Below, in pieces: positions 17,027-23,772 of a stretch of DNA of 64,000 nucleotides (position 1 is its first letter; each line of letters starts with the position of its first letter). Position numbers and translations under genes: made by a program. The notes beneath the pieces were generated by a model. It was given only the letters and a program-made list of their open reading frames with translations. It was not told where the DNA came from and did not search any database. This DNA comes from Acidobacteriota bacterium. GTDB lineage: Bacteria; Acidobacteriota; Thermoanaerobaculia; UBA5066; Gp7-AA6. Location: NCBI GenBank assembly GCA_027307335.1, contig DAHUXD010000044.1, positions 124,001-188,000 on the forward strand, read 5' to 3'.

Positions 17027-17458
17027 CTACTCGTCGCAGTCCGGGCAGCCGAGGAAAGGGATCCGTTCGGCGGGGACGGGGTGCGCGTCGCCCGCGATGC
17101 CGGCCCAGGCGCCGCCGTGGGCGTGCCAGAGATAGCACTCGAGCTGGTAGGCCTCGTTCGCGTTCTCGGCGAGCATCCAGCCGAAGAGGACGTTGACGCC
17201 GCACTCGCGCGCCTGCTGGAGGAGCCGCTGGCGCAGGTCGACGTCGTCGCGGCCGACGCGCTCCCGGATCTCCCCGTCGGCGCCGACGCTCTTCAAGAAA
17301 AAGACGCCCGGGCGGCCGGGAGGAACCGTCCGGGCGACGTTCGCCTCCGTCAGCCGGATCGCCGGCTGGACGCGGGAGGAGGGAGGAAGGCCGGGGAAGA
17401 GGGAAAGCTGCGCCGGGTTGGGAAGAGGTTCGTGGCGGGCTCGCCCGGCAACCCTCAT
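17027..17458 (-). CDS. Hypothetical protein, possibly GIY-YIG-like fold
   Basis: A 143-aa protein not firmly recognised. After a disordered basic N-terminus it reads GVFFLKSVGADGEIRERVGRD, DLRQRLLQQARECG and NANEAYQLECYLWHA. This loosely follows the strand-helix pattern of small GIY-YIG-like proteins (strand, Val-Gly-Arg, helix, then a Glu-Cys-x-Leu-x-His helix). A C-terminal CPDCDE could bind metal. A TAAACT box ends 10 nt before the ATG, suggesting a very short or absent leader. The fold assignment is a guess. Confidence 0.6.
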   Translation of the reverse strand: MRVAGRARHEPLPNPAQLSLFPGLPPSSRVQPAIRLTEANVARTVPPGRPGVFFLKSVGADGEIRERVGRDDVDLRQRLLQQARECGVNVLFGWMLAENANEAYQLECYLWHAHGGAWAGIAGDAHPVPAERIPFLGCPDCDE

Positions 17459-17520
17459 CGGTGCATCAGTTTAGCGCGGTTCGGCCGAGGCCGCCAGCCC
17501 GACGCGGCCCCGGAGCCGAT

Positions 17521-18189
17521 TCAGCGCTTCGGAGGAGCGGGCGGCGGAGACGAAGGCGGCGGCAGATTCGGATCGTAGCCGACCCGCGGCACGTCGTGGA
17601 CGTCGGGAACGAGCGGCGTCCCGGAGCCTCCCGTCATCACCGGAGGATTCATCGAGCCCCCGGCGAGCGGGGGATTCCATCCGCTCCAGTCGCCGAGAAC
17701 CTTCGGCACGTCGCCGCCATCTCTCGTCATCATGGGCGGCGCGCCCGGTGCCGTCTGCACACCCTCTCCCGGCGGATACGCCATCGTTCGGCCTTCGGCG
17801 TAATCGTTGCGCGAGTTCGAGTACGGCATCGAATAACCGGGAATGAGCGTGGAGTCCCATCCGGGCCGATAGGCGCGGTAGGGATTGAGCAATGCCGTGC
17901 CTCCCGGCCCCTCGCCGGGCCTCAGAACCGGCGAGGTCGAGGGACCCGTCCGTGGCGCCGTCGGCGCCCGGAAGACGCCGAGGTCGTATGTCAGTCCGAG
18001 ATCCACAAGCTCTCCCGGCTCGAGCGGAGGCCGGGGCGCCGAGACGATCACGATTTCCTCGACGGGACTCGTGACGTTCGAGGCCCGCGGCGGGGCCTTT
18101 TCCTGGGAGAGAGTCGCCGCGGGAATCGCGAGTCCGATGGATGCGAGCAAAGCGAGCGGCTGCCGACCCGCCAGTTTTCGGAGGTTCAT
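17521..18189 (-). CDS. Exported proline-rich hypothetical protein
   Basis: A 222-aa protein. ATG 18189 is set by a GGGAGGTGAT ribosome site just upstream; a longer in-frame TTG would place that site inside the gene. A signal peptide (LALLASIGLAIPAATLS) is followed by a segment VEEIVIVSAPRPPLEPGEL. The remainder is low-complexity, rich in Pro, Gly, Tyr and Asn (LNPYRAYRPGWDS, PYSNSRNDYAEG), and ends in a Pro-Ser-Lys tail. No known domain is visible; probably a secreted or surface-associated structural protein. Confidence 0.65.
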   Translation of the reverse strand: MNLRKLAGRQPLALLASIGLAIPAATLSQEKAPPRASNVTSPVEEIVIVSAPRPPLEPGELVDLGLTYDLGVFRAPTAPRTGPSTSPVLRPGEGPGGTALLNPYRAYRPGWDSTLIPGYSMPYSNSRNDYAEGRTMAYPPGEGVQTAPGAPPMMTRDGGDVPKVLGDWSGWNPPLAGGSMNPPVMTGGSGTPLVPDVHDVPRVGYDPNLPPPSSPPPAPPKR

Positions 18190-18345
18190 GACATCACCTC
18201 CCAATCGGACCCTAGTTCGAAAGCGCGGCTCCGGCGAGATTCGGCTGCATCAATTCCCGTGCCGGGAACCCTTGACGGGGCCGGCGCCCGCCATCAGACT
18301 TCTCCGCCATGAATGCCGGCGGCCGCGCCGGCGAAGGAGGGAGCG

Positions 18346-18834
18346 ATGAGATTCCGGTCTCTTCTCGTGCTTCTCGGTGCCGCGATCGCCGCCACGGCCT
18401 CCGCCCAGACGAAGATCTCCGGCGAGCTCCAGTGCAAGTCCGAGCCGCCCACGCCGGTCGCGATCCCCGACAAGCCGAACCACGCCTTCGTGGTCGTCAA
18501 GGCGACGTGCACCTGGACGAAGCCGTTCGAGATGGGAGGATCCCAGGTCAAGGACGGGACGGAGACGATCTCGTCGGAGATGTGGGGCGGCAAGGGATCC
18601 GACCACGGTTACTTCGCCGGAACCATGGCGGGGAGCGACACGTACACCGTCAAGTTCAGAGGCACGTCGCACTCGAAGGACGGCAAGTCCGCGGGCAACG
18701 AGGGAACGTGGAGCTTCACCGGCGGCACGGGCAAGCTCAAGGGCCTGAAGGGCGGGGGCAAGTACAAGAGCGGCCCCGCGGGCGCGGACGGCACGATCAC
18801 GACGCAGGTCGACGGCGAGTACTCGCTGCCGTAG
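18346..18834 (+). CDS. Exported hypothetical beta-rich protein
   Basis: A 162-aa protein with signal peptide MRFRSLLVLLGAAIAATASA. An AAGGAGG ribosome site 5 nt before ATG 18346 decides the start. The mature part is beta-rich with regularly spaced Gly/Thr/Ser: HAFVVVKATCTWTKPFEMGG, YTVKFRGTSHSKDG and GTWSFTGGTGKLKGLKGGG. This resembles small secreted allene-oxide-cyclase-like or lipocalin-like barrels, but no family can be named. Two cysteines (ELQCKSE, KATCTW) could form a disulfide. Confidence 0.7.
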   Translation: MRFRSLLVLLGAAIAATASAQTKISGELQCKSEPPTPVAIPDKPNHAFVVVKATCTWTKPFEMGGSQVKDGTETISSEMWGGKGSDHGYFAGTMAGSDTYTVKFRGTSHSKDGKSAGNEGTWSFTGGTGKLKGLKGGGKYKSGPAGADGTITTQVDGEYSLP

Positions 18835-18883
18835 CGGCGGCCGGATTCGAAACCCGGACTTCGAAACGAGAAACGGAGACCCG

Positions 18884-19294
18884 ATGCGCAACGTGTGTGC
18901 GGCGGCGACCCTTCTCCTCGTCTTCGCCGGCACGGTTCTGGCCGCCGAGCCCGACGAGCAGTGGGAGATGACCACCTACCAGGTCGCGTTCCTGAAGAGG
19001 GGTCCGAACTGGACTCCCGCCGAGACCGAGGAGACGAAGGCGATCCAGGCCGGTCACATGGAGAACATCCGGAAGATGGGCGCGACCGGGAAGCTCCTGA
19101 TCGCGGGCCCCTTCGAGGACGGCGGCGACCTGCGCGGCCTGTTCATCTTCCGGGTCGCGACCCTCGAGGAGGCGAAGGCGCTAGCGGAGCAGGATCCCGC
19201 GGTCCGGGCCGGGCGTCTCGTCCTCGAATGGCATCCCTGGTTTGCCGCCAAGAACATCGTGGTCACGCCCAAGGCGGCATCGCCGCCCCGCTGA
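18884..19294 (+). CDS. Exported YCII-related domain protein
   Basis: A 136-aa protein with a signal peptide (RNVCAAATLLLVFAGTVLA) followed by a YCII-like ferredoxin-fold domain: YQVAFLKRGPNW, HMENIRKMGATGKLLIAGPF, LRGLFIFRVATLEEAKALA and the closing LEWHPWF. Histidine and aspartate positions of the YCII active-site region (HMEN, EQDPAV) are present. YciI-type proteins are usually cytoplasmic; the leader makes this an exported variant, a form seen in Acidobacteriota and Bacteroidota. It lies 50 nt after the previous gene and its stop is 4 nt from that of the convergent lipoprotein gene. Function unknown. Confidence 0.82.
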   Translation: MRNVCAAATLLLVFAGTVLAAEPDEQWEMTTYQVAFLKRGPNWTPAETEETKAIQAGHMENIRKMGATGKLLIAGPFEDGGDLRGLFIFRVATLEEAKALAEQDPAVRAGRLVLEWHPWFAAKNIVVTPKAASPPR

Positions 19295-19298
19295 AGCC

Positions 19299-20045
19299 TC
19301 AGTCGCCGGGGATTGCGATCTCCGCCCGCCACGTGCAGCGCTCGAGCTCGAACTGGACCTCGAGCGGCAGGGAGATCCCCGCAGGGACCCGGCCGAAGCG
19401 CGGCCAGTACACGAGGAGGAGCCGCGCCGTCCGGCCGCGGCCGACGGTTCTCGGCAACGCGACCATTTCCCAGACGTCCCCACGCACCCGAAGCCGGTCT
19501 TTCGACTTCGAACTCTCGATCACCGCGCGGACGCCGATGGCCAGGGCCAGGATGGAGACGAGGGCGATGTCGAGGATCGCGGTCTCGACGTTGTCCGGTT
19601 CATCGAAGACGGGCCAGCTGCCTTCCCCTCGTCCCGAGGGAGCCGCGTCGGCCGGAAGGTCCATCGCGGCGAGAACCCACTTCGCCTCGAGCGGATCCAC
19701 GCCTTCTCCGGTCGGCAGCCGAAGCCGAAATGAGCTGGCCGAGAGCCGGGCGGGCGAAGCGGGGATGATCGTGACCTGGAGAACCGTCGCGCTCTCCGCG
19801 AGACGCTGGCCGCGCCAACCCAGCACCGCGAGGACCTGCTCCCGGGAGAGCCGAGTGAACGACAGCCGGACGTCCCGGTCGCCGGCCTGAACGGCCGCCG
19901 GGTTGTGGACCGCGGTCTCGGTTCGATGGGTCGGTGTGGACACGCAACCGGCCTGGACCAGCAGGGAGCCCACGAGCGCGAGCGCGGTGGCGCCGGGTGT
20001 CCGCGGGCGCGGACACAGAGCCGACTCGAGGCGGCCCGATCGCAT
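19299..20045 (-). CDS. Hypothetical lipoprotein with one membrane segment
   Basis: A 248-aa protein. A GAGGAG ribosome site precedes ATG 20045. A lipobox LLVQAGC lies at about residue 35. The mature part includes DVRLSFTRLSREQVLAVLGWRGQ and the strand VLQVTIIPASPARLSASSFRL. A hydrophobic helix (ILDIALVSILALAIGVRAVI) and a C-terminal beta domain (GRTARLLLVYWPRFG, LEVQFELERCTWRAEI) follow. Not recognised. Its stop faces that of the YCII gene with only 4 nt between. Confidence 0.68.
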   Translation of the reverse strand: MRSGRLESALCPRPRTPGATALALVGSLLVQAGCVSTPTHRTETAVHNPAAVQAGDRDVRLSFTRLSREQVLAVLGWRGQRLAESATVLQVTIIPASPARLSASSFRLRLPTGEGVDPLEAKWVLAAMDLPADAAPSGRGEGSWPVFDEPDNVETAILDIALVSILALAIGVRAVIESSKSKDRLRVRGDVWEMVALPRTVGRGRTARLLLVYWPRFGRVPAGISLPLEVQFELERCTWRAEIAIPGD

Positions 20046-20139
20046 TACGGCTCCTCGCGTTCTGACCGGTCTATGGCACGGCAGAACGGGTCCCGCAAGA
20101 TGCACACGCATCTCCATCCGACGGCGCCTCCGGCCCGGC

Positions 20140-20145
20140 TAGAAT
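20140..20145 (+). promoter_or_regulatory. -10-like box TAGAAT that decides the start at 20153
   Basis: TAGAAT overlaps the first in-frame ATG (20144) and ends 8 nt before the second ATG (20153). Transcription from such a box would begin at or next to 20153, so the second ATG is preferred and the mRNA may be leaderless. No Shine-Dalgarno sequence is visible for either ATG. Confidence 0.45.
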
Positions 20146-20152
20146 GACGCCG

Positions 20153-20542
20153 ATGCTCGCTTTGATCGCACCTTTGATGGCGTGTCTCCTCGGTCTCTCC
20201 GCTTCGGCCGCGAGTCCGATGGCACCCGAGGCTTCGGCGTGTCCCGCGATCGACGCGCCGGCGCCGCCCCTTCCCCGCGTGCGCGCCTTCATCGATCCCG
20301 CGACCGGCCAGCTGCGCGAGCCCACCGCCGACGAGCTCCGCCGCCTGGCCGAGGAACGCCTCGCGGCGCGCGCGGCAGCTGCGCCGCGGGTGTTCGTGGT
20401 CGTCGAGCATCCGGACGGCATGAAGTCGGTCGACCTCGGCGACGCATTCCTCTTCGACGTGAAGCTCGAGGCCGGGGAGGACGGCGCGTTCCGGATCGTC
20501 TGCGTCCCGCCCCCGGGCGTCCCGGCGAATCCTCCGCAGTGA
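20153..20542 (+). CDS. Small exported hypothetical protein
   Basis: A 129-aa protein (132 aa if ATG 20144 is used). It has a signal peptide (LALIAPLMACLLGLSASAA), then a Pro-rich segment with RVRAFIDPATGQLREPTADEL, an amphipathic helix and a beta segment FVVVEHPDGMKSVDLGDAF. It ends in VPPPGVPANPPQ. The stop overlaps the GTG of the PA-domain metalloprotease gene by 4 nt (GTGA). The tight pairing suggests a partner or chaperone-like role for that protease, which is inference from position only. Confidence 0.7.
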   Translation: MLALIAPLMACLLGLSASAASPMAPEASACPAIDAPAPPLPRVRAFIDPATGQLREPTADELRRLAEERLAARAAAAPRVFVVVEHPDGMKSVDLGDAFLFDVKLEAGEDGAFRIVCVPPPGVPANPPQ

Positions 20543-22029
20543 GCCGCTCCGCCTGGCGCGGCGCGCTCCTCGCCGCCCTCGTCCTCGTCGTCGCGACGCC
20601 CGCCCGCGCGGGCGTGCAGATCACGATCATCAACGGCAACGCCGCCGGCGTCGGCTTCAACGACGCGACGCCCGCGACCCCGGTCGGCGGCAACACCGGC
20701 ACGACGGTCGGCGCGCAGCGGCTGCAGGCCTTCCAGTACGCGGCCGGACTCTGGAGCGCGCTCCTCGACGGCGACGTCTCGATCCAGATCCAGGCGACGT
20801 TCGAGCCGCTCGACTGCACGGCGACGACGGGCACGCTCGGGGCCGCCGGACCGACGCAGGCGATCTCCGACTTCCCGGGCGCGCCGGAGCCCCGCACGTG
20901 GTACGCCGCGGCGCTCGCGAGCCGCATCGCCGGCACCGACCTCCTGCCCGGCTCGGCGGCCGAGATCCAGGCGAAGTTCAATTCGAACCTGGGGACGACC
21001 GGCTGCCTCGCGTCGGCGCAGTGGTACTACGGCCTGGACAACCAGCACGGGAATTCCATCGACCTCGTCTCGGTGCTACTGCACGAGTTCGCGCACGGCC
21101 TCGGGTTCCTGACCTTCGCCGACCCGACGACGGGACAGGAGTTCCAGGGTCAGCCGGACATCTTCGAGAAGCACATCCGCGACGATTCGGCCGGCCAGAC
21201 GTGGGACGCGATGTCCGACGCCGGACGGCAGGCCTCGGCGATCCGCACGGGATCCGTCGCCTGGGACAGTCCGCGCGTGAACGCGGCGGCTCCCTCGACG
21301 CTCGCGTCGACGCCGACCTTGACCGTCCACGCGCCGGCCGCGATCGCCGGCGAGCTCGAGGTCGGCACCGCGTCCTTCGGCGGCGCGCTCACCGCGGCCG
21401 GCGTGTCGGGAAACCTGGCGGCCGCGGAGGATCCGTCCGATTCGGCCGGCGCCGCGACGACCGACGCCTGTTCGCCCCTGACGAACGCCGCCGCGGTCGC
21501 CGGCCGGATCGCGCTCGTCGACCGGGGCACCTGCAATTTCACCGACAAGGCGCGCAACGTCCAGGCCGCCGGCGCGGCCGGCCTCGTCGTCGCGGACAAC
21601 GTCGCCGAGCCCCTCTTCATCATGGGCGGCGCCGACGCCTCGATCACGATTCCGCTCGTCCTCGTCACGCAGTCAGACGGCGCGTCGCTGCGCGCGAACC
21701 TGGCCGCCGGAGTGGCGGTGACGCTGCGGCTCGACCCGACCCGGCACGCCGGAACCGACTCGGCCGCGCGCGTGCTGCTCTACGCGCCGAACCCGGCCGA
21801 CGCGGGCTCGTCGATCTCCCACTGGGACTCGAGCGCGTTCCCGCACCTGCTCATGCAGCCCAGCCTGGCCTCCGACCTGAAGCACGACGTCGACCTGACG
21901 CTGCCCCTGCTCCAGGACATCGGCTGGGCGGCGGCGCCGGTCGTCCCGACGGCGCCGCGCGGACCGGTGCACCGCGAGGGCAACGACGGACCGCCGCGGA
22001 AGCTCGGTCCGCGGCCGGAAGCGCCCTGA
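20539..22029 (+). CDS. Secreted metalloprotease with inserted PA domain
   Basis: A 496-aa exported protein. GTG 20539 overlaps the preceding stop and begins a signal peptide (SAWRGALLAALVLVVATPARA). Residues about 170-190 hold the zinc motif LLHEFAHGLGFLTF (HExxHxxG, but no third metzincin histidine at the usual place). A PA domain follows at about 300-400: NAAAVAGRIALVDRGTCNF, DKARNVQAAGAAGLVVAD and TIPLVLVTQSDG. The zinc-site region resumes with SSISHWDSSAFPHLLM and LLQDIGW, which resembles the end of metzincin-like domains, so the PA domain is an insertion. Confidence 0.85.
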   Translation: MSRSAWRGALLAALVLVVATPARAGVQITIINGNAAGVGFNDATPATPVGGNTGTTVGAQRLQAFQYAAGLWSALLDGDVSIQIQATFEPLDCTATTGTLGAAGPTQAISDFPGAPEPRTWYAAALASRIAGTDLLPGSAAEIQAKFNSNLGTTGCLASAQWYYGLDNQHGNSIDLVSVLLHEFAHGLGFLTFADPTTGQEFQGQPDIFEKHIRDDSAGQTWDAMSDAGRQASAIRTGSVAWDSPRVNAAAPSTLASTPTLTVHAPAAIAGELEVGTASFGGALTAAGVSGNLAAAEDPSDSAGAATTDACSPLTNAAAVAGRIALVDRGTCNFTDKARNVQAAGAAGLVVADNVAEPLFIMGGADASITIPLVLVTQSDGASLRANLAAGVAVTLRLDPTRHAGTDSAARVLLYAPNPADAGSSISHWDSSAFPHLLMQPSLASDLKHDVDLTLPLLQDIGWAAAPVVPTAPRGPVHREGNDGPPRKLGPRPEAP

Positions 22030-22036
22030 GCGCCTC

Positions 22037-22441
22037 CTAGCCCTTCGCCATCTTCTCGATGCCGTCCCACTCGCGGTCGGAGACCGGCATCACCGACAGG
22101 CGCGAGATGCGCACGAGCGGAAAGTCGCGGAACGCGGCGCTCGCCTTGATCTCCGCGAGCGTCACGGGCCGCGCGAGCTTCTGGACGGGCACGACGTCGA
22201 CGGCGTGGAGCTTTCCCGAAACGTCCTTCGGATCCGGATAAGCGTCGCCGGCGGCGCGCGCGATCCCGACGACCGCCTTCTCGCCGCCCGTGTGGTAGTA
22301 GAAGATCCGGTCGCCCTTCTTCACCGAGCGCAGGTGCTTCTGCGCGAGCGGGTTCTTCACGCCCGTCCAGCTCGTCTTCCCGTCGCGCGCGAGGTCGTCG
22401 TACGAATAGTGCGTCGGCTCTTCCTTGAAGAGAAAGTTCAT
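22037..22441 (-). CDS. EVE domain-containing protein
   Basis: A 134-aa protein of the EVE (PUA-like) family, a fold that binds modified bases in DNA or RNA. Family hallmarks are FLFKEEPTHYSYDDL at the start, a KTSWTGVKNPLAQKHLRSV segment, KKGDRIFYYHTGGEKAVVGIA and the C-terminal LVRISRLSVMPVSDREWDGI. The length is that of a single complete domain. It overlaps the upstream amidohydrolase gene by 4 nt (ATGA), so it is the last gene of a three-gene coupled operon. The link to amidohydrolases is unexplained. Confidence 0.92.
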   Translation of the reverse strand: MNFLFKEEPTHYSYDDLARDGKTSWTGVKNPLAQKHLRSVKKGDRIFYYHTGGEKAVVGIARAAGDAYPDPKDVSGKLHAVDVVPVQKLARPVTLAEIKASAAFRDFPLVRISRLSVMPVSDREWDGIEKMAKG

Positions 22442-23772
22442 GGCTTCTCCGTGGGCCGCGCCGGCGCCGCGGCGGGCGTCGGGCGCATCCGGTAGCGTTC
22501 GTACAGCCTCTTCTGCCGGTCGGTCAGGTCGAGCGCGCGGCCGTCGAGGTACGCGGCCACGACGCGCGAGCGCAGGTCGAGGATGTCGCCGTCGGTGACG
22601 ATCAGGGTCGCGTCCTTGCCCGGCTCGATCGAGCCGAGCCGGTCGCCGACGCCGAGGAGCCTCGCGGGCTCGAGCGTCATCGCGGCCACCGCCTTCTCGC
22701 GCGGGAACCCGAACGTGACCGCCGTGGCGGCGAGGTGCGGCAGGTTCCGGACGTTCGACCCGTCGTCGCCGCCCTCGTTGAAGACGACCCGCACGCCGGC
22801 CTGCGCGAGCTTTCCCGCGTTCGCGAACGCCGTGTCGTACGGCTCGTCGCCGCGGCGCGGCAGGTCGAGCGGCGAGTCGACGACCACCGGCACGCCGGCC
22901 TTCGCGAGCTCGTCGGCCATGCGCCACGCGTCCGCGCCGCCCCAGATGACGACCTTCAGCGACTCCTCCTGCGCCCAGCGCACCGCGTCGCGGATCTGCG
23001 CCAGCTCGTTCGCCGCGACGACGACCGGCACGCGGCCCTCGACCGCCGGCACCAGCGCCGCGAGCTTCGGGTCGACCGCATGCCGCGGCACCCCGGCCTT
23101 GCCGTCGGCGCCGCGGGCGGCCGCGTAGCCCCGCGCGTCCCGGAAGGCATTCTTCAGCTTCTCGAGCGCGGCGTCGCGCCGCTTCTCCTGCGCCTTGACG
23201 GACACCGTCGCGGTCGGCGACCGGTCGAGCGCCAGCTCGGGCCAGTACACGGTCACCGCCGCCGGGTCCCGCAGCGTCGCGTCCTCGCGGGTCCAGCCCT
23301 CGAGCCGCATCGCGGCGACCGTGCCCGCGACGATGCCGCCGGCCGGCGTGATGCCGGCGACGAGGACGCCGCCCGATCGCGCGACCGGCAGGAGCTCGGA
23401 GTCGAAGTTGACGGCGAGCGACGCGCGGGCGTCCGGGTTGATCTCGCCGATCTCGCTCTGGTCGATCGTCGAGCGGACCGCCGAGATCTCCTTGAGTCCG
23501 AGCGCCGTCAGCGGGGGGAAGAGCGACGGGTAGACGTGCTTGCCCCGCCCGTCGACGACCGGCGCGTCGGCGGGAGCGGCGACGCCCGCCGCGACGGACA
23601 CGATCTTCCCGTCGCGCACGACGATCGTCCCGTTGGGGATGTCGGGGCCCGAAGCCGTGTGGATGGTCGCGCCGACGATCGAGAACGCGCGCGGAACCGG
23701 CGCGGCCTCCGGCGCGCGGCCGAAGACGAGGAGCGGAGCGAACACGAGCGCCGCGGCCGCGAGGCGCCTCAC
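22438..23772 (-). CDS. Degenerate amidohydrolase-like protein (metal ligands absent)
   Basis: A 444-aa exported member of the amidohydrolase superfamily. GTG 23772 overlaps the upstream stop (GTGA) and starts a signal peptide (RRLAAAALVFAPLLVFG). The composite beta domain is clear: IVVRDGKIVSVAAGV, VVDGRGKHVYPSL and the closing LGSIEPGKDATLIVTDGDILD. Where the metal-binding HxH should follow VYPSL it reads FPPLTALGL, and no HxH is present. The other histidine positions are also not recognisable. Probably non-catalytic, acting as a partner or subunit of the 919-aa protein encoded just upstream. Confidence 0.85.
   Translation of the reverse strand: MRRLAAAALVFAPLLVFGRAPEAAPVPRAFSIVGATIHTASGPDIPNGTIVVRDGKIVSVAAGVAAPADAPVVDGRGKHVYPSLFPPLTALGLKEISAVRSTIDQSEIGEINPDARASLAVNFDSELLPVARSGGVLVAGITPAGGIVAGTVAAMRLEGWTREDATLRDPAAVTVYWPELALDRSPTATVSVKAQEKRRDAALEKLKNAFRDARGYAAARGADGKAGVPRHAVDPKLAALVPAVEGRVPVVVAANELAQIRDAVRWAQEESLKVVIWGGADAWRMADELAKAGVPVVVDSPLDLPRRGDEPYDTAFANAGKLAQAGVRVVFNEGGDDGSNVRNLPHLAATAVTFGFPREKAVAAMTLEPARLLGVGDRLGSIEPGKDATLIVTDGDILDLRSRVVAAYLDGRALDLTDRQKRLYERYRMRPTPAAAPARPTEKP

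Noticed and set aside
20539-22029. Classical metzincin (HExxHxxGxxH)
   Set aside because: The sequence HEFAHGLGFLTF lacks the third histidine at the usual spacing, so the family is left open.
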